From contig JBPCQA010000001.1 in assembly GCA_050998615.1 (NCBI GenBank), positions 56,950-120,949 of the forward strand: a stretch of DNA of 64,000 nt, read 5' to 3'. Source of the DNA: JBPCQA01 sp050998615. GTDB lineage: Bacteria; Actinomycetota; Actinomycetes; Propionibacteriales; Nocardioidaceae. Below, piece after piece: positions 16,417 to 24,274 of the stretch. The notes beneath the pieces were generated by a model that worked only from the letters and a program-made list of their open reading frames with translations, had not been told where the DNA came from and made no database searches. Positions within the stretch are counted from its first letter, which is position 1. Each line of letters starts with the position of its first letter. The translations under genes and the position numbers were made by a program.

Positions 16417-17421
16417 ATGATCGACCTGCGCAGCGACACGGTCACGGCGCCGTCTGAACAGATGAGACGGGTGATGGCGGCGGCCGACGTCGGTGATGAC
16501 GTGTACGGCGAGGACCCGACGGTGCGTGCCCTGGAAGAACGGGTTGCCGAGCTCTTCGGTTTCGACGCCGCGCTGTTTACGGTGACCGGATCGATGGCGA
16601 ACGTGCTGGCCGTGCGCGCGCTGGTTGGGGTCGGCGAGGAGGTGTTGTGTGAGTCGTCTGCACACATCGCTCGAGCCGAGCTGGGTGCCCATGGTGCGCT
16701 TACGGGCCTGACCATGCGCACTTGGACGCATCCGTGCGGCGCAGCGGAGCTGGGCCCCATCGAGCAGTTGTTCGCGCCGGATCTCGGGCCGTTCTTCGTC
16801 CGAACCGCCTGTGTGTCTGTGGAGAACACTCATAACTTCGCGGGCGGTCGGGTTCAGCCGCTCGCCGATTTGCATGCGGTGCGTGCGTTCGCCGATCGCG
16901 TGGGCATCGGCGTGCACGTAGATGGCGCGCGTGTGTGGAACGCGCACGTCGCCACGGGCACGCCGCTAGCGGAGCTGGGGGGCCAGGTCGCGGACACCAT
17001 GATGGTCTCGCTTTCCAAGGGGCTCGGAGCGCCAGTCGGTTCGTTGATGCTCGGCAGCCACGACCGGGTGGCGCAGGCTCGGGTCTGGCGCAAGAGACTC
17101 GGGGGCGGCTGGCGACAGGCTGGGCTGTTGGCCGCAGCCGGCTTGTTCGCTCTTGAACACAACCTCGATCGGCTCGCCGACGACCATGCGCATGCGCGCA
17201 TGCTTGCCGCTGCTGCTGGTGTCGACGAGCAGACCGTGGACACCAACATCGTGGTGATCCCGATCGACGACGCCGCCGGTCTCGTCATTCGCTGCCAGGC
17301 CGAAGGGGTGCTGGTATCGGCGGTCGGCCCAAACGTCGTACGCGCTGTCACGCATCTCAACGTCACCGCGGAGCAAACGGCCACTGCCGCCGAAGTGCTC
17401 AAACGCGGCGTGAAGCCTTAG
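16417..17421 (+). CDS. Low-specificity L-threonine aldolase
   Basis: A 334-residue PLP enzyme of the beta-eliminating lyase family that splits threonine or allo-threonine to glycine and acetaldehyde. IDLRSDTVTAPSEQMRRVM is the family N-terminus, GDDVYGEDPTVRALE and HVDGARVWNA contact the cofactor, and MMVSLSKGLGAPVGS holds the PLP Lys. ATG 16417 sits behind GGCCGGGGC. It is 57 nt downstream of the DAHP synthase gene, so the two may be co-transcribed. Confidence 0.88.
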   Translation: MIDLRSDTVTAPSEQMRRVMAAADVGDDVYGEDPTVRALEERVAELFGFDAALFTVTGSMANVLAVRALVGVGEEVLCESSAHIARAELGAHGALTGLTMRTWTHPCGAAELGPIEQLFAPDLGPFFVRTACVSVENTHNFAGGRVQPLADLHAVRAFADRVGIGVHVDGARVWNAHVATGTPLAELGGQVADTMMVSLSKGLGAPVGSLMLGSHDRVAQARVWRKRLGGGWRQAGLLAAAGLFALEHNLDRLADDHAHARMLAAAAGVDEQTVDTNIVVIPIDDAAGLVIRCQAEGVLVSAVGPNVVRAVTHLNVTAEQTATAAEVLKRGVKP

Positions 17422-17477
17422 CCCGGTCGAGATTCCCCGCAACCCACCTCCCCGGCCGAAAATGACCCACGGAAGAG

Positions 17478-17786
17478 TCACAAGAGCCATTGCGGGACCC
17501 GGCGGCCGACACTCCGGACGGACCAGCGGATCTCCCGCTCTTGCGCACTCGCCAGCGCCGCACTGATCGCATCGACGAGCATGATCGCCGACTCGGCGGT
17601 CAGCTCGACGGCCACCCGTGCGCCCGGTCCCTTGGCAGGGTTGGCGAAGTCGATGTTGAGAGTGTGCTCCGCCATCGCGTGGACGGGGTGATCGTAGTAG
17701 ACGGTCGCCGATGAGAGCGAGAACCACCCATTCGGTCCCTTGCCGCTGCCCTCGATCGCTCGACGCTCGGTGTGGTAAGTGCACAT
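17478..17786 (-). CDS. Small conserved actinobacterial protein (DUF6295-like)
   Basis: A 102-residue protein beginning MCTYHTERRAIEGSGKGP and containing VYYDHPVHAMAEHTLNIDF. This His/Asp-rich pattern is, as I recall, a family of unknown function labelled DUF6295. The conserved Cys and the YYDHP and EHTLNIDF blocks might form a metal or ligand site. It lies eight nt downstream of the dienelactone-hydrolase-like gene on the same strand. A weak TTAGGT box lies six nt before the ATG, so it may also have its own leaderless promoter. Confidence 0.7.
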   Translation of the reverse strand: MCTYHTERRAIEGSGKGPNGWFSLSSATVYYDHPVHAMAEHTLNIDFANPAKGPGARVAVELTAESAIMLVDAISAALASAQEREIRWSVRSVGRRVPQWLL

Positions 17787-17794
17787 GACTTCAC

Positions 17795-18547
17795 CTAACC
17801 CGGATGTACGTCGAGGTGACGGCCGAAGAAGTCACGAATGCGCTCCCAGCCTTGCTGGGCGGCCTCGACCCGGTAGCTCGGGCGGTCGACCGCGAAGAAA
17901 CCGTGACCGGCCCCCGCGAATGAGTGGAGGTCGTGTGGCTTGCCCGCCTCGGCTAGCCGTTCGTCCAGCTCGCAGACGTCTGCTGGCGAAGGATTTCGGT
18001 CCTCGCTGCCGAACAGCCCCAATAGTGGGCACGACAGCTCGGGTAGCAGGTCGACGATGGGTGTGGCGGACATTCCTGACCCCTCGGGCGGCGTGCGTAC
18101 GACGAAGGCTCCGTAGCAGTCGACGGCAGCGTCGAGCGGCAGGCTGCACGCGGCAAGCACGGACTGCCGGCCCCCGGAGCAGTAGCCGATTACTCCAACT
18201 TTGCCGTTGCTGGTTGGCAATGTTCGCAGGTAGTCGACGGCCTCTGAGACGTCTCCCACGAGCCGGTCGTCGGGTACGCCGCCGGCAGCACGGACCGCTG
18301 CGGCCGCGTCGTCGGGAGCCGCATCGGGCGCCTCGCGATAGTGCAGGTTGGGGCAAATCGCGGCGTATCCCCATGTCGCGAAACGGCGGGTGATCTCCTT
18401 GGTCGCCTCGTCGAAGCCGGGCATGTGGTGGATGACGACGACGCCGCCGGCTCGCGCATTGTCCAGTGCCTGCGCGGCGTACGCCGCGATCGGGTCCCCG
18501 TCCTGTCCGGCGATCATCACGGTGCCCGCCCCTATCGCGTCCTTCAC
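17795..18547 (-). CDS. Dienelactone hydrolase family protein
   Basis: A 250-residue alpha/beta-hydrolase. VVIHHMPGFDEATKEITRRF is the family opening, GYCSGG carries the nucleophile Cys that replaces Ser in dienelactone hydrolases, and GAGHGFF holds the catalytic His. GTG 18547 is preferred because GGAAAGGGAG lies seven nt upstream. Longer starts such as ATG 18586 overlap the end of the upstream membrane-protein gene and add non-family residues. The natural substrate is unknown, and no aromatic-catabolism genes are nearby. Confidence 0.82.
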   Translation of the reverse strand: MKDAIGAGTVMIAGQDGDPIAAYAAQALDNARAGGVVVIHHMPGFDEATKEITRRFATWGYAAICPNLHYREAPDAAPDDAAAAVRAAGGVPDDRLVGDVSEAVDYLRTLPTSNGKVGVIGYCSGGRQSVLAACSLPLDAAVDCYGAFVVRTPPEGSGMSATPIVDLLPELSCPLLGLFGSEDRNPSPADVCELDERLAEAGKPHDLHSFAGAGHGFFAVDRPSYRVEAAQQGWERIRDFFGRHLDVHPG

Positions 18548-18566
18548 AACTGTCTCCCTTTCCTTA

Positions 18567-19142
18567 TCACCCTGCGGCGCCGTCATGTCGTACCCATCGC
18601 GCGAGCAGTCCCACCCAGCAACGATGCGCCGTGCCCGAGCAAGCAAGCACCGGCGCCGAGCCCGGTGTCGGTGCTCGGGGCACCGACGTCGTCGCCCCAA
18701 CCGCAAATGCCGCGAGGCTCACGACCGAAACCGCGACCGCCAAGCCCATCATGCCGATCTGCGGGAACACGCGCGCCAGCGGCAAGAAGTGGACTCCGAC
18801 CACGAGACAGACCCAGGCGGCGATGAACTCGCAGTGGCCAGTAGCTCCCAGAATCGCGGCGCCAAGCCCGCACAGGCCGACCTCGGTTGCAACGATGATC
18901 TTGTACCGCTTCCTCGCACCAGGCCCACTCAACGGTGACGGCTCACCGCGTGTTCGGCGGACTGTCATGATTCCCCCAATCCGAACCAGTACGGCGAGCA
19001 CGGCGCCCACGATAAGGACGATCCACGCCCAGGCCGGGGGGCCCTCCTGCCCCCAACCGAACCACATCAACCCGAAGAAGCCCTCGATGATTGCGGCGTT
19101 GGCCTGCGTGCGTCTCGGTGTGTCAGCGAAGAGCATCCGCAC
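18567..19142 (-). CDS. Polytopic membrane protein of unknown function
   Basis: A 191-residue protein with about five hydrophobic segments: around residues 15-31, 38-56, 84-100, 105-122 and 129-149. Conserved-looking polar residues sit in the loops (MTVRRTRGEPSPLSG). I do not recognise the family. The end lies about 20 nt before the hydrolase start, whose Shine-Dalgarno sequence is immediately downstream, so the two form an operon. The start could be GTG 19142 or ATG 19136; neither has a good ribosome binding site. Confidence 0.55.
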   Translation of the reverse strand: MRMLFADTPRRTQANAAIIEGFFGLMWFGWGQEGPPAWAWIVLIVGAVLAVLVRIGGIMTVRRTRGEPSPLSGPGARKRYKIIVATEVGLCGLGAAILGATGHCEFIAAWVCLVVGVHFLPLARVFPQIGMMGLAVAVSVVSLAAFAVGATTSVPRAPTPGSAPVLACSGTAHRCWVGLLARWVRHDGAAG

Positions 19143-19236
19143 ATTCCATCACTGGCTCTGCCGCCTGCATGTCATCACCTACCCACCCACTGACGGCAGT
19201 TAGCGTCGCAGGCTCCGCCACGTTGGCCGACACAGC

Positions 19237-20133
19237 TCATCGAGGTTCTCCAGGCTCTGATGGACACTCACGCGTGAGGAAGTCGATCACGGCCTTCGAC
19301 CAGCGCTCCGGTTGCTCGAACTGCGCCATATGGCCCGATTGCTCGATGACCTGCAACTGACTGCCGGGCACCGCTTCGTGCAATCGAAGCGCCAGTTGGA
19401 CGGTGAACACCATGTCCTGGGCGCCATGCAGGATCAGAATTGGTCGGTCCAGGTCACCCAAGACCCGCTCGGGATCCTGCGGTCGCCACGGATGGAGCCG
19501 CCCAGCTCTAAAGGGCTCGAGCCAGTCCCCGGAGAATCTGACCTGGTCCAAAAGCGTCAGGTATTCGTGGAGGAGGTCGAGATTCCAGATCGCCGTGGTC
19601 GCGCCGTGGATGGCCCACCGCATGGTCGTAGCCAGATTATCGAGACCATCCACGGGAGACGGGGCGGTAGCGACTCTGCGCTCGTACTCCTCCCAGCCCC
19701 GCAGGTGAAGTGCTATATCTGAGTACGCCGTCGTGGAGGCCAACACCAGCCGACGTACCAATCGCGGATATGCCTCGACGAAAAGTTGTGCCACCTGGCC
19801 GCCGGTCGAGAAGCCGATGACATCGACGTGCTCATGACCGAGAGTTCGGATCAGTCTGGCGAGATCCTCGACGACGAGCTCCGGTTGATAGGCATCTGGG
19901 CCCAGATCGCGACTACTGCGGCCGCAGCCGCGCAGGTCGAACGCGACCACGTGTCGTCGGCTCGACACCGGCAGGAGCCCGGGGAGCAAATAACTGTGAT
20001 CCCAGCTCGGTCCACCGTGAATCACCACCAAGGGCGGAGCTGGCGGTTTGTCGGGACCAATCTCACGCACGAACAACTCCACGTCGCCGACAGTGATTCT
20101 GCTCGTTCGGTCCACCGAGACATCATGAGCCAC
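19237..20133 (-). CDS. Alpha/beta-hydrolase, proline iminopeptidase-like
   Basis: A 298-residue hydrolase with VIHGGPSWDHSYLLPGL (oxyanion region of the proline iminopeptidase subgroup), AFDLRGCGRSS, the nucleophile elbow GFSTGGQVAQ, LILHGAQDMVF with the acidic residue, and SGHMAQFEQPERW with the catalytic His. No signal peptide is visible. The HGGP motif suggests peptidase S33 relatives, but acyl or haloperoxidase-like substrates are equally possible. The gene faces the repeat block on its upstream side. Confidence 0.8.
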   Translation of the reverse strand: MAHDVSVDRTSRITVGDVELFVREIGPDKPPAPPLVVIHGGPSWDHSYLLPGLLPVSSRRHVVAFDLRGCGRSSRDLGPDAYQPELVVEDLARLIRTLGHEHVDVIGFSTGGQVAQLFVEAYPRLVRRLVLASTTAYSDIALHLRGWEEYERRVATAPSPVDGLDNLATTMRWAIHGATTAIWNLDLLHEYLTLLDQVRFSGDWLEPFRAGRLHPWRPQDPERVLGDLDRPILILHGAQDMVFTVQLALRLHEAVPGSQLQVIEQSGHMAQFEQPERWSKAVIDFLTRECPSEPGEPR

Positions 20134-20162
20134 TCAGTCCTCGGCCACACCTGGCGGTCGTC

Positions 20163-20345
20163 TTCACGGTGGTTGACCGGCCGCCTTCACGGTGTTGAGG
20201 AGGCCGCGCATTCACGGTGGTGAGGAGTCCGCGCATTCACTGTGGTGAGGAGGCCGCTTCGCGGCCGTCTCGAAACCACAACTGCCCGGCCAAGCGGTGC
20301 TTCGAGACGCTCGCTTTCGCTCCCTCCTCGCCCACCGTGCAGCAG
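20163..20345. repeat. Dispersed actinobacterial palindromic repeat with four short direct units
   Basis: Four units of the form TTCACGGTGGTTGAGGAGGC begin at 20163, 20186, 20211 and 20236. The last runs into a 27-nt core at 20252-20278 (a GGCCGC-TTCG-CGGCC hairpin, then TCTCGAAACC). An inverted arm follows with TTCGAGACGCTCGCT and CCTCCTC. The same 27 bases recur exactly at 58387-58413. Repeats ending in TCTCGAAACC paired with TTCGAGACGCTCGC are common in actinomycete genomes. Confidence 0.75.
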
Positions 20346-20364
20346 AACCGCATTTCCTGACGTG

Positions 20365-20460
20365 TCGGTGGGACAAACCCTGGCGGGTCAGCGGGGAAAA
20401 CCTGGCGGGTGGGCGGGACAAACCTGGCGGGTGGGCGGGACAAACCTGACGGGTCGGCGG
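20365..20460. repeat. 22-nt tandem repeat, about four copies
   Basis: Units of the form GCGGGACAAACCTGGCGGGT plus two bases are repeated about four times; the two central copies are nearly identical and the outer ones diverged. The array ends at the stop side of the EamA transporter gene. Confidence 0.75.
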
Positions 20461-20465
20461 AGGGT

Positions 20466-21356
20466 TTAGACGGTGAGGTGAGGCACCTCGCCCTCGACCT
20501 TGCGACGAGGCGCCAGCTCCACGAGATACATGGCGCCCAGCACGAACAGGCCGCCCACCACCATCCTGAGGGTCAGTGTCTCACCCCCGAAGATCACCGC
20601 GAAGAACGTTGCCCAAACCGGCTCCATGGTCATGATGATGGCGGCCCGAGTGGCGGCCAGATGCGCCTGTGCCCATGTCTGCGCAAGCAGCGCCAACGCC
20701 CCGGCCACTAGCGCCATGTACAACAGTGACAGCCAGCCGGACGTGGTCTGCGGCACACCAATCCCATTGGGGGCGCCGGCCAACGTGCACAACAGCGCGA
20801 TCATCGTCATCTGGATCACCGACAGGCCAACCGCATTGGCGGGCTTTGACCATCGCCCCAATCCGAGGATGTGCAGCGCATAGAGCATCGCCGACGCGAA
20901 TGTCAGCCCCACGCCGCCGGACACCGTCAGACCCTGCAAGGACAGGAAGGCGAGCCCAGCGGTAGAGGCGCCCACGGCGACCCAGACCACGGTGCCGATC
21001 CGCTCGTGGAACAGCAACGCGGCGAGGACGGGCGTTCCGACGACGTACATACCGGTGACGAAGCCGGACACACTGGCAGGTGTGCTTTCGAGGCCGACCG
21101 TCTGCAGCACCTGCGCCGACCCGTAGACGACTCCGAGAATGGCACCTAGCTTCAGGTCGCGCCGAGAGAGTCGGAACACCGACCGCGGTGCCGCTAAGAA
21201 CAACGCGACCGCCGCGATCGCGAACCGGATCGACAGGAAGTCCAAGACCGAGATCTGGTGGAGCAGATCCTTGATCAAGAAGAACGTCGACCCCCACGCG
21301 GCAGTGACGCTGAGCAACGAGAGCGTGGGGAGCGCGGCTGACCGGCGAGGTGTCAC
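20466..21356 (-). CDS. EamA/DMT-superfamily transporter (RhaT-like exporter)
   Basis: A ten-helix drug/metabolite transporter, about 296 residues from GTG 21356. The two EamA halves are visible: AAWGSTFFLIKDLL with FLSIRFAIAAVALF in the first, and MTMEPVWATFFAVIFGGETL near the end of the second. DMT exporters move amino acids or small metabolites; the substrate is unknown. An upstream in-frame GTG at 21431 would overlap the pknL stop and add about 25 non-hydrophobic residues, so the start is uncertain. The order pknL then transporter suggests read-through. Confidence 0.83.
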   Translation of the reverse strand: MTPRRSAALPTLSLLSVTAAWGSTFFLIKDLLHQISVLDFLSIRFAIAAVALFLAAPRSVFRLSRRDLKLGAILGVVYGSAQVLQTVGLESTPASVSGFVTGMYVVGTPVLAALLFHERIGTVVWVAVGASTAGLAFLSLQGLTVSGGVGLTFASAMLYALHILGLGRWSKPANAVGLSVIQMTMIALLCTLAGAPNGIGVPQTTSGWLSLLYMALVAGALALLAQTWAQAHLAATRAAIIMTMEPVWATFFAVIFGGETLTLRMVVGGLFVLGAMYLVELAPRRKVEGEVPHLTV

Positions 21357-21414
21357 CCAGCGGCCCTGAGAGCCCGGTGGCTCGTGCGGATTGCACACGT
21401 GTTGGGTTGCATTG

Positions 21415-23505
21415 TCAGACGATCGTGACACTGATTGTCGACCCGTGCGGCGCCATGCTGCCGCCTCCAGGCGACTCCTTCACCACGAAGCCGAGGCCGA
21501 AGTTGATACTGCTCTCGCGTACGTCGACCTTGAACCCCGCCCCAGTCAGGGCGGCCTTAGCGTCGGCGATTCTCCACGTCCTGACATCTGGAACCTGAAC
21601 CAGGTGCGGCCCAAGGCTGACCACCAACGCGACGTGATCACCCTTGTGGCCGATGCCGCCGCCGGGCCGCTCGGCCACGACGTCACCGCCGGGGACCACG
21701 TCGTCGTACCGCTGGGAGACGTCCACCACGAAGCCGAGGCTTGTCAACGTGTCCTTCGCGTTGATTGCGCTGGACCGGACGACGTTGGGAATCGTGATCG
21801 GCTCCGGACCCCTGCTCACCACCATGGTGACCGCGGCGTCCCGCCTCAGCTGCGTCCCGGTCTTGGGCCGGAAATCGATCACCATCCCCTTGGCGGCCGT
21901 GTCACTCCACACCAGGTCCGTGGCGCCAACCCGCAGTGCGTTGTGGTGAAGCACGTTGGCGGCCCGAGTCGCGGTCAGCCCATCGAGATCAGGCACGCTG
22001 TGGCGCTCGGGACCCTTGGACAGGATCGCATCGACGGTGCCGTGTTTGAGGACGTTGTCGCCGGGCGCGGGACGAGTCGACAGGATGTGTCCGGCCGGCA
22101 CGGTTTCGGAGTAGGCGGTGGTGGTGATCACCAGACTGAGCCCGGTGTCGGCGAGTTTGGTCTTGGCCGATTGCTGGCTTAGTGAGATGAGGTCCGGGGT
22201 GTTCTGGAACCTGCCCACGCCGTAGTACCAACCAGTCACCCCGGCACCGGCCGCCAACACCAGCACGACGAGCAGCGCGAGCCAGCCGACGCGCCAGCGT
22301 TTGTGGACCGCGGGGCCGCCTGACGGGCCAGCGGCCGACGGCGGGCGTGCGGCAGCGGCTGGGAGCTGCCGGCTGGTTTGGCGTCGCGCGCCCGCGGGGC
22401 CGGCTGAGAACCGTTCGGCGACTAGGGTGGGTTCGCCTCGCGAGCCGAGCTCGGCAAGAGCCGGCTGGAGACTCTGGAGCGGATCGAAGCCAGTCGCTCG
22501 ATGAGCCCCGATTTCATGGCTGCCTCCCCCAGCGGCGGGCGCGCCAACGCGCACAGCGACGCCATCAAGAGGCGCGACGCCAGCGGGGGCCAGGAGCAAC
22601 AGGGTCAAGTCGTCGGTGAGCTCTTGGTCGTCCAGCACACCGTTGTCGATCGCACGGCGGACGCGACGCAGTTGCTGCAACATCACATGCGCGTCGGCCG
22701 GGCGGAGGTCGCGCTGACGCGCAGTGGCACGAGCGACAAAGGCGTCGAGATAGCCCGGCAGACCCGGCACGACGGAAGAGGGGGACGCCACGTCGTCATG
22801 CACGTGTTTGTAGGCGACCTGGATCGGGGTGTCGCCGACATGGGGTTTGGTTCCCGTCAACATCTCGAACAACACGACACCCAGCGCGTAGACGTCAGAG
22901 CGCGCATCTGCGGTGCCGTCTGTCACCAGCTCAGGGGCGAGATAGGAGACTGTCCCCAACAAGACACCACCGGTCGCGGTGGCCGCAGTCGAGGAACTGA
23001 TTGCACGCGCCAACCCGAAGTCGGCGACCTTGACCTGGCCGCGGGGGCTGATCAGCACATTTTCCGGCTTGACGTCACGGTGGATGATGCCGGACTCATG
23101 TGCGGCGGCGAGCGCCTGCACCATCCCTTCCAGCAGGCCGAGCGCCCGCGGCGGTGAAAGCGGTGCGTCGGTGCGGAGCAAGTCACGCAACGTGCGTCGC
23201 CCCTCGACGTATTCCATCGCCAAGAACAGCACACCGTTGTCGTCACCTTGGTCGTAGACCGCGACGACGTTGGGGTGCGTCAGTCGCGCCGCCGCCCGCG
23301 CCTCACGCACGAAGCGCTGACTGAAGTCCTCGTTGTCGGCCAGCACATCAGGCATCACCTTGAGCGCGATCTTCCGGTCCAGCCGCAGGTCGGTCGCTTC
23401 GTACACCGACGCCATGCCGCCACGCGCGATCTTGTCGCCCACTCGATAGCGGCCGTCGAGCAGACGCCCGACCATCGGATCGGGGGGCACGCCGCGACCA
23501 GGCAC
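21415..23505 (-). CDS. pknL: PknL-type Ser/Thr protein kinase with extracellular PASTA domains
   Basis: A 696-residue membrane kinase. The kinase domain (about 13-285) has IARGGMASVYEA, ALKVM (ATP Lys), IIHRDVKPENVL (catalytic Asp) and DFGLARA. A juxtamembrane linker, one membrane helix (about 405-427) and four PASTA-like repeats follow, each with a VPD/IPN start and a G-x-V-x-x-x-P pattern. PASTA domains sense muropeptides or lipid II. The divergent gene encodes an Rv2175c-like protein, which is a PknL substrate in M. tuberculosis, so locus identity is PknL even though the tail is PknB-like. GTG 23505 has TAAACT six nt upstream. Confidence 0.9.
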   Translation of the reverse strand: MPGRGVPPDPMVGRLLDGRYRVGDKIARGGMASVYEATDLRLDRKIALKVMPDVLADNEDFSQRFVREARAAARLTHPNVVAVYDQGDDNGVLFLAMEYVEGRRTLRDLLRTDAPLSPPRALGLLEGMVQALAAAHESGIIHRDVKPENVLISPRGQVKVADFGLARAISSSTAATATGGVLLGTVSYLAPELVTDGTADARSDVYALGVVLFEMLTGTKPHVGDTPIQVAYKHVHDDVASPSSVVPGLPGYLDAFVARATARQRDLRPADAHVMLQQLRRVRRAIDNGVLDDQELTDDLTLLLLAPAGVAPLDGVAVRVGAPAAGGGSHEIGAHRATGFDPLQSLQPALAELGSRGEPTLVAERFSAGPAGARRQTSRQLPAAAARPPSAAGPSGGPAVHKRWRVGWLALLVVLVLAAGAGVTGWYYGVGRFQNTPDLISLSQQSAKTKLADTGLSLVITTTAYSETVPAGHILSTRPAPGDNVLKHGTVDAILSKGPERHSVPDLDGLTATRAANVLHHNALRVGATDLVWSDTAAKGMVIDFRPKTGTQLRRDAAVTMVVSRGPEPITIPNVVRSSAINAKDTLTSLGFVVDVSQRYDDVVPGGDVVAERPGGGIGHKGDHVALVVSLGPHLVQVPDVRTWRIADAKAALTGAGFKVDVRESSINFGLGFVVKESPGGGSMAPHGSTISVTIV

Positions 23506-23511
23506 GGTAGG

Positions 23512-23517
23512 AGTTTA
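23512..23517 (-). promoter_or_regulatory. -10 element of a probable leaderless pknL promoter
   Basis: On the minus strand TAAACT is followed by CCTACC and then GTG 23505, placing the transcript start at the start codon. Confidence 0.5.
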
Positions 23518-23634
23518 CGGTCCCAGCGCCTGCCCGGCCGGGAACCCCGCCGGGTGCCAGGAGACGGACGGAGCCGCCCGCGGCACCGGCATAGGCCACA
23601 CCACACCGTTCGGGCGCCGTGGCAGGCTAGTCGG

Positions 23635-23988
23635 ATGATCGGACCTGCTGACCGTCTCGTGGACTCCTGGCTCACCGCTCAACAGGCGGCCGATCTGCTC
23701 GGGTTGAGTGTCAGCAAGGTGCGACAGCTTGCTCGTGAACACCAACTGCTGCTGGTACGCCGAGAGGGTACGGCAGAGCTCAGCGTTCCCGCCGGGTTCC
23801 TCCAAGACGGCATGATCGTCAAAGGCCTGAGCGGAACACTCACCCTGCTCTCCGACCGAGGGTTGAGTGCGGACGAGTCGCTCGAGTGGCTGTTCACGGC
23901 CGACGACTCACTCCCGGGCCGGCCAATCGACGCACTGCGCGAGGACAGAGGCAAGGAGGTGCGCCGGCGCGCCCAGGTCATCGTCTGA
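23635..23988 (+). CDS. Rv2175c-like winged-helix DNA-binding protein
   Basis: A 117-residue protein. The N-terminal SWLTAQQAADLLGLSVSKVRQLAREH is a helix-turn-helix. The rest (LQDGMIVKGLSGTLTLLSDRGLSADESLEWLF) matches the Rv2175c C-terminal domain. In M. tuberculosis Rv2175c is phosphorylated by PknL, which abolishes DNA binding. The divergent arrangement with pknL is conserved here. ATG 23635 is the first start compatible with the family N-terminus; CAGGCT a few nt upstream may be a weak leaderless -10. Confidence 0.82.
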   Translation: MIGPADRLVDSWLTAQQAADLLGLSVSKVRQLAREHQLLLVRREGTAELSVPAGFLQDGMIVKGLSGTLTLLSDRGLSADESLEWLFTADDSLPGRPIDALREDRGKEVRRRAQVIV

Positions 23989-23995
23989 CCGGGCG

Positions 23996-24172
23996 TCACA
24001 CCGTTCGATCGGTGGCTCGCTCGGCCAACAGGCGCTGCGCTGTCACCGCCTCGGCGTCGGGGACCCGTGCCTGGTCGAGAGCGGCAAGCGCGGCCGTAGT
24101 GAGCTCCTTGATGACGGTCTCACCAAAGACACCGAGCATGTCATCGCGCAACTGGAAGGCACTCAGGCATCG
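23996..24172 (-). pseudogene. Remnant of a polyprenyl diphosphate synthase (idsA2-like)
   Basis: The minus strand reads LSAFQLRDDMLGVFG, the second Asp-rich region and flank of trans-prenyl synthases. It jumps directly to a C-terminal helix (KELTTAALAALDQARVPDAE...LLAERATDRTV) typical of the last 45 residues. Everything before LSAF is missing, as are the roughly 60 residues (GKPAGDDLREGKR block) that should separate the two parts. In M. tuberculosis idsA2 (Rv2173) sits near Rv2175c, so this is probably a decayed local idsA2. Confidence 0.7.
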
Positions 24173-24274
24173 ACCCGGTCGCAGGTTGGGTTGGCCGCGC
24201 CCCATTGCCGGGCCACCGGGGTATGTGGTTGGCTTTATTGGTTCTGCTCGCAGCCGTCGCCGTAGGAGAATGTC

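Larger units (their letters stand above)
20134..20465. other. 332-bp intergenic region made almost wholly of repeats
   Basis: The stretch between the hydrolase and the EamA transporter holds the dispersed palindromic repeat (20163-20345) and the 22-nt tandem array (20365-20460) listed separately. Short open frames on both strands here are by-products of the repeats and have no protein features. Confidence 0.7.

Noticed and set aside
14881..16947. 688-codon open frame on the minus strand
   Set aside because: It lies antisense to DAHP synthase and threonine aldolase, whose motifs are unambiguous. The antisense product is Arg/His/Gly-rich without domains; it is a high-GC shadow frame.
20212..20443. 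Short minus-strand frames encoding PPTRQ-type repeats
   Set aside because: The repeats in the peptides only reflect the 22-nt tandem DNA array; there is no ribosome binding site or conserved domain.
20163..20460. CRISPR array
   Set aside because: The repeats are directly adjacent without unique spacers of constant length, and no cas genes are present.
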